Below are positions 27,971-38,040 of a DNA stretch of 64,000 nucleotides, piece after piece. Below the pieces are notes generated by a model, which was not told the origin of the DNA, made no database searches, and worked only from the letters and a program-made list of their open reading frames with translations. This DNA is from Adiantum capillus-veneris (lineage: Eukaryota > Streptophyta > Polypodiopsida > Polypodiales > Pteridaceae). Positions within the stretch are counted from its first letter, which is position 1; the number at the start of each line of letters is the position of its first letter. The stretch lies in the NCBI GenBank assembly GCA_014529385.2, contig CM043959.1, forward strand, positions 48,115,928-48,179,927, in the 5' to 3' direction. The translations under genes were made by a program, and so were the position numbers.

Positions 27971-30856
27971 CTACAAGGCTAGATCATACATCATATATGT
28001 CACTGTGTCGGCCGTTGACAACAATGTTGAGCTGGTAGCTTTATCTGACGCAAACACTTCAATGCAAGCCAATAATGTTCTGCAAATCTTTTTGGGCATT
28101 TGACACGAAAGGTCAAGAGAGCCAATAAAGAGCTTAATGGTGATCGTTAGGGTTTTCACCATGTAGGCCTCACTTATTCTCTCTCCCACCTTAGGTCCTG
28201 GCATCCTGGGGTAATTAAGCCAATTTGGCTTCTTTACTGTGATTCTGGCATGTTCTTGCCAACTCTTGACTCGTGGCACTGGACAGAATGTTGCATCTTC
28301 TCTAACTTCCTTGGGTGCTTCCACCAAATAGATTAGGTAGGTTGGGTACTTTGTCAACCACCCTTTTCTCCATCTCAGATGGGAGTCCACTATCTTCTTT
28401 GATTCCTCCTCTTTGTGATGTCGCCTTCGTATAGCGCGACATACTTCTCCTCTTCTAGCCTTTTCTTTGTTTTCAGTACTTCAAAATTTAGTAGAGGAAG
28501 GGGAAATGTAGCTTTCATCCACTGTTCTTGCAGCACCTTAGTATCCAATCCTTGAAGTCCGATAGAGAACAGGAGTCTTCTTTCCCACTCCATGGCCGCC
28601 TTTGCACTCTCCTCTGTTGCCTGCTCTATCCGCTCATGCAATCTTTTTTCCTCCTCCTCGGTAGGTCTTGATGTTGTGGTCTCTTCTTGTGCTGGGGCTG
28701 GATCTTCACTGGTTGTGGCTTCCCCAGTCTCTGGTAGCTCCACGGCTACCCCGCCTGTTTCTTCTTGCTGAACCTCTTTATCTTTTATCATTTTGTCTTG
28801 CAGATCTTGGAGCTGATTTTGGAGGGCCTCATTCTCTGCTCTCAGTGCTTGGCTCTCTGATGTAAGTCTTTCTTCTACATCCAATGAGCCCTCTGCAATG
28901 TGCAATCTCTGCACTTACTCTAGCCGCAATTCTCTTTGCAAGCTCCGGACTTGATCTTCCAGACCGGGGACTATTGCTCTCTCTGGATCTACTCCTGCTC
29001 TGCTAGCTCTTGGTGTGGATCTAAGCCTTAGGATTGTTCTCTCCTATAGCTCCATCATTTCTCGTAGCTCAATGAGCTCATTCTTTGTAGCTTCGAATTC
29101 ATCTTCAATTCTTTCTTTGGCTTCTTGTGCATTGGTCACCTCTCTTGAAGCATCACCAAGCTGGAGGATTAGTCCATCTCTTTCATTTTCTGCTTCTTGT
29201 TTGCTGTCCTGCATTGTCTTTGATTGGGCTTTGATCTGCTGCAATAGTTGATGCACTTTCTGGATATCTCTTTCATCCTCATCTTCAAGCTCATCCTCTA
29301 CCTTCTTAGGTACTAACCTCTGCTCTCTGTCTAATCTATTCTTGGTCCTCCTCTCCGTTTTTCCTGTGCTACAGCAATGCCATACACAACCTTGAGGGCC
29401 TCTTCTTGAGTATATCCTGTGTCTATTAGAGCACCATATTGCTCTTTCTTCTCTTGAATTGGATTCGTTGTCTTCTCCTCTTGCTGTATTTCGGGCTTTT
29501 CTAGCACATCCACCTCAACTTCACTAGTCGTCTCCTCCACTATCTTTTCCTTTCCTTTAGGACTTGGCTCCTCTACCTTTCCCTTGCCCTTGTCACCTCT
29601 TTTTAATTCAACTTCAAGGTGTTGAACTTCTGATTCAAAGTATGGCTCTACTGGTTGCAACTCCAAGATAGCTTCTGATTCTTCATAAGCCTTGATATAT
29701 TGATTGTATTGATCAATATTTGGTCTTGTTGAGTTGGCTCCGACTTTTGTTGGGTATGGTACCCACTTTTCCTCAAAATCTCCTTTTAAATCTCACTTGG
29801 CTCTAAACTATTCAATCAGCCTCTCCATTCTGGCGGCTTTCTGGCTCTTAGTTTGCTTTGGAGCGGGTTTCTTCTTGGTCTTCTTTTTGAGGGGCTTGTC
29901 TTCTTCTTCTTCTGCCTCGGAAACAATTTCTAGTTTCCACCTTGCCCTTGTTGACACTCTCTTTGTGACCTTTGGCTGGTCTTCATATTCATCTATCTCT
30001 TTTAGCCATTGGTTTTGCGAGGGAGCCTTTGGCCACTAGTCCCTTGCTCCGATAGCTTCATAAGCTATCTTAGTCAACACTTCGGCTCCTCCAATGTACT
30101 TTGTCTTCTCGTTCTGCAAAGCAATACTGGCTCATGGATGTGCTGAGCATAATTGACTTCCTTCGGGATGTTGCTCTTTATTTCCCAAGTGATAGTTGTG
30201 GCAGCAGCATGTGGTGGTGTGGTATACTTCTGTGGGCTTTTGCATCATATGTGTAAAAACTGGTTGTAGAGCCGGCAAAGCTTTTCCGCTCTCGGATCTG
30301 CCATGTCTTCATAGGTGGAATTTTGCTTCTTTGGCCCATACATTTCTATGGCTTCCCGTCTTTCTCTGACTGAGCATCCTTTGTTGTGCAGCTTCAGAGC
30401 ATCTACAATGAGCTGAGGAGTGATAACCACTTCAACCTTTTCCCCGTCCAAGGCTGTGAGTGTAGCCTTTCCGTCTTTCTATATGGTGGTTGCCAACTCA
30501 TACACTCTTTGAGTGTCTACTCCTGATGGTTTGGAAGTGAAAAAACTGTGGAGATTTTCCCTTTCTAGGTATCTGCTTATCTCCTTTGTTCTGCTCTAGT
30601 CCACCAGTTCTTGGGGAATCATTGGGATATCCATTGTTTGTCCCCGTGGGTCTCTGAAAGTACCTTGGTATATCTTTATCCCCTGTTCTTCTAACACTGC
30701 TTCTTCTACCCAAGTCTTTGTGGGCTTGAGAGTCTCTCGGGGAATAGAAAATGGCTCGGCTTCTGCTATTGCTTCCCTATGTGTCGGTCTCTTTCTCTTT
30801 GCTGACGACTTCCCTGAATCAATGGATCTTGTAACTCCAATTTCAGAAGCTAGCAA
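27971..30856 (-). pseudogene. element F extra ORF, coiled-coil type, frameshifted
   Basis: A coding remnant broken by several shifts, upstream of the F PPT and LTR. The first part (30856-30245) includes DPRGQTMDIPMIPQELVD and LDGEKVEVVITPQLIVDAL, a core like that of the B2 extra ORF (putative plant transposon protein type). The middle (29666-29331) is Lys/Glu-rich with KGKGKVEEPSPKGKEK. Sections 29256-29044 and 28914-28390 read as long heptad-like coiled coils (LRAENEALQNQLQDLQDKM, and MHQLLQQIKAQSKTMQDSK). The last part (28390-27971) is basic. It has no catalytic motifs. It may be the downstream gene of element C (same strand), but 3 kb of non-coding sequence lies between, so I keep it separate. 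Confidence 0.5.
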
Positions 30857-30870
30857 CTTTTTGAGTACTG

Positions 30871-32050
30871 AAAGCCGAAATTAAGCTTTTAACTATCCAA
30901 ATGACTTAAAAATTGAAACATAAGGTATTCAGGGCCTAAGGATGAAATGCTGTGGAAAAATGTGCAATTTGGGTGCAAAATCATGCTGGAGACATCATAC
31001 GCGTATGATGTCTTTTGTGTCAAAATGGCTTGATATTGGTTGTGCTTGTAGTTGATAGTGCATACATCCATTCTATATGCCTAGATTTGAATTTGGGTGC
31101 CAATTGGTCAAGTTATGGCCATTTTAGTCCTGGTCAGGCTCTTTGCAAGATATTGAGAGGGAATTGGATTTTGTGATCCAAATTGGATGAAACTTTGTGG
31201 TTTGCTCCCAAATGGCATGTAGATCACTTCTGTGTGGTAGTTGCAACTCTGAAATGCAAAAATCAAGTAGGGAGACATCATACGTGTATGATGTCCTTTT
31301 GGCCAAAATTGAACCATTTTGCATTGTAAGCTTGGTTGGCTTTATATAGGCTTAGACAATGATTTTATGAAATTTGGGTATAGTTTGGACCAAAATTGGC
31401 TATGGAGACATCATACACGTATGATGTCTTTTGTGTCATTTTTGCATGAGATTGGTTCTGTGGGCTCCTCATATGATAGTAAAGGACAGTGTGTACTCAA
31501 ATCTTGACTTGAAGTTGAGTATGATGAATTTTGGCAAAATTAGGCTTTAACTAGAGGATTTTCTGCCAATTGGGCTAATGGAGTGATCCCCTTGACCAAA
31601 TGGTACCAAACTTCATATGTGGCATGTATTTGATATATATAATGGATATATGATGAGAAATGATCAATTTTGGCTCTGTATGTGTAAAGTGACATCATAC
31701 GCGTATGATGTCTTTTTGGCCAAAATGGTACTTTTTGGTTTCAGATAGCTTGTGTATGTGTTGAACAACAATCCTACAAAGTTTCATTGAGTGGAGCTAT
31801 TTTGGCAAATTTAGGGCCATAAGTCGGTTTTATGCCCTACTTTGCGTCTTTTTAGTTTCCAAGTGGTTTTTCAACTCCAAATCTCATGATACTTTGTACA
31901 TTTGATGTAATTAGCATATAGAAAGAGGCTATGCATTCATGTGTTCAAGATGATGTGAAAATCATGCAGTGAGACATCATATGCATATGATGTCTCTTCT
32001 TGATAAAAAGTGTTTTTTTGTGCAAAGCATGGTTTGTGCTAGTGCCCTAA
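30871..32050. repeat. degenerate ~283-bp repeats, each with a 22-bp palindrome
   Basis: The 22-bp palindrome (GACATCATACG plus its reverse complement) occurs at 30991-31012, 31274-31295, 31407-31428, 31691-31712 and 31973-31994. Spacings are 283, 133, 284 and 282. The sequence between copies is only weakly similar (shared short pieces such as AAACTTTGTGG / ATACTTTGTAC and GGCCAAAAT). Copies 1 and 4 are perfect; copies 2, 3 and 5 differ only at central CpG sites. No coding potential is seen. Confidence 0.85.
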
Positions 32051-33739
32051 GCCCTGCTAACTAGTTTTCAACCTTAAAAATCATCAGTTTAGTTAAAATC
32101 CCCCTTTGTAGGCATTTTAGTCTCCGAAGTCGTCTTTTGGTGTTGGAGTTGATTTTCCTCGATCTTTCTCCTCAAGAGTTGCATGTTGAGGTTAATTTGA
32201 GGTGTTGGGAAGCCGTCAATGTGGTTGAACTTGACTTTGGTTCCTTCTTTTCCACCTTTAGCCATTTGGTTGCCCGAAATCTTCTTTTTCACCATTGGTA
32301 AGTGAAATGGATTTCTCTTGGGTTTTGCTTGTATACATGTGTCATTGATGGCTATTTGAAGTTGCTTGTGAAGTTTCATGGCCACTGGTCGTCAATTTTG
32401 GCCGTTATGCCAAAAGGACGCTTTGTGTGTCTATCGTTGAATCAGTTGTTTTGACCCACTTTTGGTGGTCCAAACCTAGAGATACTCCATGGTTGCATTG
32501 TCCTCGATGCTGTTAAGCTTCTTGTGAAGTTTTGTGTCGTTTCGACAACTTTTTCCTGTTTGCCGCTTGCAGGCTCTATTGACCTAGGGTTTTTCCAGTT
32601 GGTCTTTCTCGAGCTTGGAGAGTTAGGAACTCATCTTCTACACTAGGGTAAGCCACCTATTGGTTCTTGCATGGTTTGGTTCGGCGGTTGTGCCTCTACC
32701 TAGCATTCTACCCATTTCCCCGTCTGCTCTTGTTTCTTTGTTTTGGTTAGCGACAAAAGTTAGTGGTAAGCATCAAAAGCTTATGGAAACGAGTCTGCCT
32801 CTCATATCTAGAGTCCTCTAAGCTCTCGTAGCAGTCGTAGAAGGTTGTAGAAGGTCGGATGCTCCTGTGTGCTCTTGGCTCTCTCCAAGTAGGTAATAGT
32901 GCAAATGAGCTTGTAAGTGAAGTAAAAAATACTTAACTTTGGACTTCCTGGCTCACTTGTTACCAAATTTGACATGTGCTCTTATCTCTTCGTGAAATGC
33001 ACTTTAGGATTTGAAATTTCTCAATTTGGACTCCGTTTGACCTGTTTCTGAGAATTCTGTCCACTTTGCCAGAATTCTGCCATTCCGGGCTTTTCGCAAC
33101 TTTTCCCGAATTCTACCCAATTTTTACCATGGGTTGCCCTTGTCATTAGGATCATCACCATCTATTCTTTTCTTTTTTTTGACCTCGTTTCGCCTGCTTT
33201 TTTATTTTTCTTTTACTTTTATTAAGAAAATCCTTAAAAATAAAGAAAAATAGCAAATTGAATCAAAAAATTTCCAAAAATACACAATAATTAGCTGGTA
33301 ACCCTGTGTATATGTTACACTTATTTGTGGTTTCTCGGCTTAGATTACCACTTTTTTCACTTTTTGGCTCCAAAAACACGCATATTTAGTTGTATTTATA
33401 AACTTAGAGACTCAAATTCATCATTTGATCTCTTAGTATTGCAAAACAAAGTATATAAGGACATAGATATTATCAATATCCACAATCAAACATAAAAAAT
33501 TCAAAATCATGTAAGATACTGCCCTTGTAATATCATTTTCTTTGTCCTTATTTCTTGTAGTTCCTGTATACCTGTATACCTCCCCCTCTCCTAGTCTGAG
33601 TCCTCCCGGACGACTATTAAGTGTCTGAGGGTGAAGCATTGTACTTGTTGTGGTCATGCCTGGTCAATTCAATTGTACTTGTTGTGGTCATGCCTGGTCA
33701 ATTCAATTGTAGAGCGATGAAATAGCAATATTTCCAATA
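32051..33739. other. unassigned AT-rich region between elements F and C
   Basis: A 98-codon minus-strand ORF (32385-32089) has no recognisable family. A tandem pair of a 34-bp unit (starting GTACTTGTTGTGGTCATGCC) lies at about 33638-33710. On the minus strand AGGAGAGGGGGAGG (about 33580-33593) could be a PPT of element C, but it is followed by TATACAGG, not TG. I see no gene. Confidence 0.35.
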
Positions 33740-33839
33740 ATGTCTCTCTTTGTTTGATTGTCAGGTTTTTAGGCAATATTTGGGTTGTCTGTAGCACTTT
33801 TGTAGTAGAATCAGTATCTGGATTCTTCTTTACATTGTT

Positions 33840-34290
33840 ATCCTTTTTGATAATCCAAATCTGCTTCCGATTTGCCTGTGCTTGCCATTATTTTTTTGCT
33901 ACCCAAATTTGCTTGACTTTAGGTTGTGATGTCTCTGTCCTTGAGTACTTAGGATTCTCTGTTGATTGTACTGAAGGGATTTTCTGCTTACAAATCTTTT
34001 AAATCCAAATTTCCTTGCTATGGCTTTGTGCTTTCATCAACTTCTTTGGAATCCAGATCTGTTTCACTAAATTTGACTATCTGAAATCACTATGTTGTCT
34101 GGTGTTGAAGACTTTGTTTTCCACCTTTGTTCTCTCTGGCACAACCTTCTTTGGCCTCCATACCAACTTTGAGCCTGTCTTTATCCAAGTTTGATCTGTG
34201 CTTTTATTTTCTGTCTTCTTTACCCATTTCTGAGAGTTCTTCGTTGAGGAGCATTTGTTTTGTAGAAGTGGCTTTTGGTTGCCATTTCTC
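33840..34290 (-). pseudogene. element C tail with repeated W-x-P-K motifs
   Basis: Downstream of the second retropepsin, with a frame shift near 34250. Short motifs repeat about every 30-150 bases: KWQPK (near 34280), VWRPKK (34157), IWIPKK (34050), IWVAKK (33903) and IWIIKK (33853), with degenerate IWI near 34008. They are embedded in Lys/Gln/Thr-rich sequence. The A tail has the same motif type (5590-5920). The role is unknown; the motifs look like a linear basic/aromatic repeat. Confidence 0.6.
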
Positions 34291-35331
34291 CTTCTTAATC
34301 TCTTTAGGTTGTTTACCCTTGTCATTGGATTCTTCGGCTTGCACCCGTACGTTTGCTTTGGAGAATTGAATTGATTGCCTTTCCTCCTCATATTTGATGT
34401 TAACTGAATTAGAGCTCCAATTAATCATCGCATTGTACTGCTTTTGCCATGGTTGTCCTAGCAACAACGGATATTGCGTAGCTTTGTCTTCAACCACATA
34501 AAACATATGAGGATACACATATTGATTTATCTGTACGTGCAGTACTATGCATCCGATTGCTTTAATTGAGTGTTCTGAATAACTCTTCAATTCCTGTTTG
34601 GTAGTTTGTAGCTTATTGTCATGTTTCAATTGCTTGTACGAACTGACTGAAAGCAGGTTAGCTTGTGCTCCTGAATCCAATAGTGCTCTGGCTTTGATGT
34701 GGTTTGTCCCCACTTTGACCTCGATGATGGGTTCTACTTTGTCTTCACCCATTTCAAAAACACTAACTGCATTTATTCGTAAGGCTCCTTCATTGCGCTG
34801 TCTCAGACACAGTAGTCTTCTTTTCTCCATTCTTTCTTTTGCTTCCGCTTGCGCTTCCTCAACAATCTTTTTATTTTTCTGAAGTCGCAGCTTATCTTGA
34901 TGTATTTTGAGAAGCATGTCCTGGGTTAGTGGCAAATGATACTTCTTCAATCTACAACCACTAATCCAGTTTTTCATTTCTTCTCCGTCTAATGTAGCAA
35001 GCTTGGCGGCCCCGCTTGGTGATAGATCTTTAATCACAAGAGGTCCCATCCCTCGCTTTTTAAGCTTTTTTGCATGCTGTTTTAGAGTGTATACTAGGAC
35101 AAAGTCCCCAGTCTTAAACTCTTTAGTTTGCACATGCTTATCAAAGAACTCTTTTTGTCGCCTTTTCTGAGCGTAGATTGAAGCTACTGCTTTTAAGCGA
35201 AGCTCATCTAGCTTTTCAAGGTCGTCTATTCTATCTAAAAGCTCATGTCGTGTCCACTCTAATTCATTAGCTACTCTCAATGTTGGAATTAAAAATTCTA
35301 TTGGTAAAATAGCATTCAAACCAAAAACCAT
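34204..35331 (-). CDS. element C integrase C-terminus fused to second retropepsin
   Basis: A 375-codon open frame. Residues 1-135 are the integrase C-terminal region (VFGLNAILPIEF, DELRLKAVASIYAQKRRQKEFFD, KTGDFVLVYTL, KRGMGPLVIKDL). Residues 140-195 are a Lys/Glu/Gln-rich helical linker. Residues 195-310 form a retropepsin-like domain: ALLDSGAQANLLS (Asp219-Ser-Gly-Ala) and YPLLLGQPWQ (287-296) followed by MINW. Residues 311-375 are a basic tail. The frame is the same as the upstream integrase core (35940-35374) apart from a TAA in WA-stop-RVAYK (35360s). Thus the second protease is physically continuous with integrase. The ATG at 35331 is internal to the domain and probably not a true start. 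Confidence 0.8.
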   Translation of the reverse strand: MVFGLNAILPIEFLIPTLRVANELEWTRHELLDRIDDLEKLDELRLKAVASIYAQKRRQKEFFDKHVQTKEFKTGDFVLVYTLKQHAKKLKKRGMGPLVIKDLSPSGAAKLATLDGEEMKNWISGCRLKKYHLPLTQDMLLKIHQDKLRLQKNKKIVEEAQAEAKERMEKRRLLCLRQRNEGALRINAVSVFEMGEDKVEPIIEVKVGTNHIKARALLDSGAQANLLSVSSYKQLKHDNKLQTTKQELKSYSEHSIKAIGCIVLHVQINQYVYPHMFYVVEDKATQYPLLLGQPWQKQYNAMINWSSNSVNIKYEEERQSIQFSKANVRVQAEESNDKGKQPKEIKKEKWQPKATSTKQMLLNEELSEMGKEDRK

Positions 35332-35373
35332 GTTGTATGGGGTCGTTCCTATGGATGTTTTATATGCTACCCT

Positions 35374-35940
35374 TTACGCCCATAATGTCAAATGCAATTT
35401 CTGGTCCCAATCAGTTCTCGACTCAAATACAATCTTTGTAAGGATCGTGCATATGGTTTTGTTCGTCGCTTCAGCTTGTCCATTGGCTTGGGGATGATAC
35501 GGGGCTGATTTTCTATGTATTACCATGAATTCATCTAGAAGGATCTCTATCACTTCATTTATGAAGTGTGTGCCTTGATCACTCACAATTTCTATTGGTA
35601 ATCCATATCGTACAAAGACGTATTCATACAAAAATTGTGCCGTGCTCCTAGCATCTGCTTTTTGAGTTGCTTTTGCCTCAACCCACTTTGTTAGATAGTC
35701 CGTCGCCACAATGATGTATTGTGCATGAGTCCTGTACATAGGAGGTGAGATAGGTCCAACATAATCAATCCCCCATTTTGCAAAGGCTCTTACTCCCATC
35801 ATTGGTCTAAGCGGCATATCATCTCTTTTCAGTGGTACTTTTGTCCGCTGACAATCATCACATCGTTTTACATATTCCTCAGTGTCCATGTGTAATGTTG
35901 GCCACCATATTCTTGCAGCTAAGACAATTTTTGTTGTCAA
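35374..35940 (-). pseudogene. element C integrase, second H2C2 and core
   Basis: Open for 188 codons. It begins inside the second zinc module (AARIWWPTLHMDTEEYVKRC, with CDDCQ). Core: WGIDYVGP (Asp), VSDQGTHF (Asp) and NGQAEATNK (Glu), so the DDE triad is complete. It ends at TAA in place of a Tyr codon of the WAYRVAYK segment, just before the 375-codon ORF. The His part of this second module (EQAHGGVGGGQF) lies upstream at about 35950-35990 with the second His changed to Gln. Confidence 0.85.
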
Positions 35941-35949
35941 TCACCTGAG

Positions 35950-36560
35950 AATTGGCCTCCACCTACTCCTCCATGAGCTTGCTCTAGGATTATCACATAC
36001 TCTGACTCTCATGCACATATCCTAAGCTGGTTGTCCTTTCCTCTCTTATAGAGTTGATTTCCTATTAAATCCTAATCTCATGCTTCTGTCTGTACAACTC
36101 TCTGATGTGCTTTTGAGGTTCCCTGTGGAAAAGTTCTATTTGTGAGATATTCAACAATATATTGACTCCATTCAGGAGCAATCATTATATGATACAATGT
36201 TGAATACTCAGCTGCTGCTGGTTTTGACAAACATGTAATACATACTATGACATATTCATGTACACTCTCTTTCATTCTTGGCTAGTAGACTCCCAGTTGT
36301 AACAGATTCCTGTACGAGCTCCTTCTTGAACCATGAAATGCACATTCCTGAACATGTGCTTCTTGCAGATATATGTTTTATTCTTCAGGATTGATGCATA
36401 ACCTTAAAATGTTATCGGTTCCTAAGTGATACAACCTTCCTACAATCAACTCAAGATTTTTGGATTGCTGAATAGTAACTTGTTTCTGGTTGTATTCTTT
36501 TCTATCAAACTCTCCTCCATAGGTTAATAGACTAACAACATCTTAAGACCACTTTGGTAT
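35950..36560 (-). pseudogene. element C first H2C2 module, tandem duplicate
   Basis: After RNase H the minus strand reads a linker (MIPKWS), LYHLGTDNILRLC, EAHVQECAFHGSRR (two His six residues apart), YRNLLQLGVY, VHEYVIVCITC (two Cys), and then a second linker (IAPEWSQYIVEYLTNRTFP), LYKRGKDNQLRIC, and the second H2C2 module. So linker plus zinc module occurs twice before the core. Element E shows the same two modules. Stops interrupt the frame. A, B and D have only one module. Confidence 0.7.
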
Positions 36561-37443
36561 CATTTTTATGTTGAATAAGTACGCATCTGGCATGTCGTCA
36601 TCTATACCTATAGGGTCTTCTCCATTCGTCAATCTTGAAAGGTGATCAGCTCTAAGATGTGTCTTTCCTTTCTTTACTACTACCGTGAAGTCGAATTCTA
36701 ATAAGATGATGAATCATCTCACTATCCATCCCATATTGCATGGTTTGTTCACTCACTAGGTAGAGCAAGGCTTGATGATCTGTGAAAAACACAAACTTAT
36801 TGGCTAGAAGATAATGCCAAAATTTCTTCATATCATAAATCATTCCTAATCCCTCTCGCTCTATTTTTGTGTAATTCCTTTCAGCATCGTTGAGCTGTCG
36901 ACTAGCATAGCAGATTGGAAAATCCATGTTTCCTTCTTCTGGCTGAGCGAGGATGCATCCTATTGCATATGCTGGAGCATCTATACGCACATGGAATATC
37001 TTCTCCCAATCTGGTGATTTCAAGACTGGAGCAATAATGAGTGTCTCTTTCAGTTTCTTGAAGGATTCCTCACACTCCTCTGTCCATTTGAAATTCACTA
37101 TTAGTGGTTGGCCTATTATAGCGTACATGTAAATGAATCGTCTATAATATCCACAATGTCCCATAAAGCTCTGCTTGGTTGGTATAGGCATATCCACTAA
37201 TACTTTTATCTTTTCCATATCTATGGATATTCCGTTATGTGAGACAATACGTCCCAAGATTCTGCCTTGTCGGACCATAAACACACACTTCTTAGGATTG
37301 AGACAAATGCAATATGTCCTACATTTCTCGAATATCTTTCTTAGGTGTTCTAGATGCTCATCTCTTAGAAGAGAGTGTACACACAAATCATCCATGTATA
37401 TTTCTAGAAACAACCTCAAGTACTCTTTGAAAGCATACGTCAT
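36561..37443 (-). pseudogene. element C RT C-terminus and RNase H
   Basis: MTYAFKEYLRLFLEIYMDDLCVHS holds the YMDD box, followed by the connection region (LGRIVSHNGISIDMEK, FMGHCGYYRRF) and RNase H: FHVRIDAPAYAIGCI (Asp; Ala-Pro in place of Ala-Ser), FPICYASRQLNDAERNYTKIEREGLGM and FFTDHQALLYL. The end of RNase H (ADHLSR) is in another frame at about 36640-36600. It has frame shifts near 36720 and is not intact. Confidence 0.85.
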
Positions 37444-38040
37444 CAGCCTTTGGAATGTTGCAGGAGCATTAGTTCAACCAAATGTCATAACTCGATACGC
37501 ATAAATTCCCCACTCCATTGCAAAAGCTATTTTGTGTTGATCCTCTAGCGCAATGGCAAGCTGATTATATCCTGAAAATCCATCTAGAAAGGAATATTCT
37601 CTTTTCCCCGATACACGTTCTAGAACATGATTACTTATCGGCAGGGGATAATTGTCCTTGATTGTCGCAACATTTACTTTCTTCAAATTGACACACTCGG
37701 AGTTTCCCGTTTTTCTTAGGCACTACCGTAATTGCAGATACCCGGTCCGTGTGTTCAATCTCATATATGAATTCAGCTTCCATTATCTTGTCTATTTATT
37801 CTTTGATTCGCTTAGCAAACGTGTCATTATACGTGTACAGTCTCTGTCTGCTAGGTTTAGCGTCTTGTTTCAATGGAATAGTGTGTTGGCATATTGATGG
37901 ATCGACTCCTTTCAAGTCCTTGTACGACCATGCAAACGCATCCCTGTATTCTCTAAGAAAACTCAAAAGTCTCTCTTCTTCTTCTTCCGGAGACAAATCT
38001 GTAGCTATGTATACCGGTCTCAATTCCTCTCCTAGAGCTT
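37444..38040 (-). pseudogene. element C RT N-terminal half
   Basis: KKVNVATIKDNYPLPISNHVLERVSGKREYSFLDGFSGYNQLAIA carries the first catalytic Asp. Upstream (38023-37796) is FAWSYKDLKGVDPSICQHTIP, the pre-RT segment. A frame shift near 37690-37790 splits the LRVCVDLKK block. Related to A pol throughout. Confidence 0.82.

Larger units (their letters stand above)
26830..30870 (-). mobile_element. element F, 3' remnant of an LTR retrotransposon
   Basis: Consists of an extra ORF, PPT and 3' LTR on the minus strand. No gag or pol is found within it. It could be the 3' end of element C, whose pol tail ends near 33740 on the same strand, or an independent truncated copy. Confidence 0.5.

Noticed and set aside
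30991-31994. CRISPR-like array (22-bp repeats, regular spacing)
   Set aside because: Spacing of about 283 bp is far too long, the spacers are themselves degenerate repeats, there are no cas genes, and this is plant DNA.
33580-33593. PPT of element C
   Set aside because: Purine-rich, but not followed by TG; no LTR could be matched behind it.
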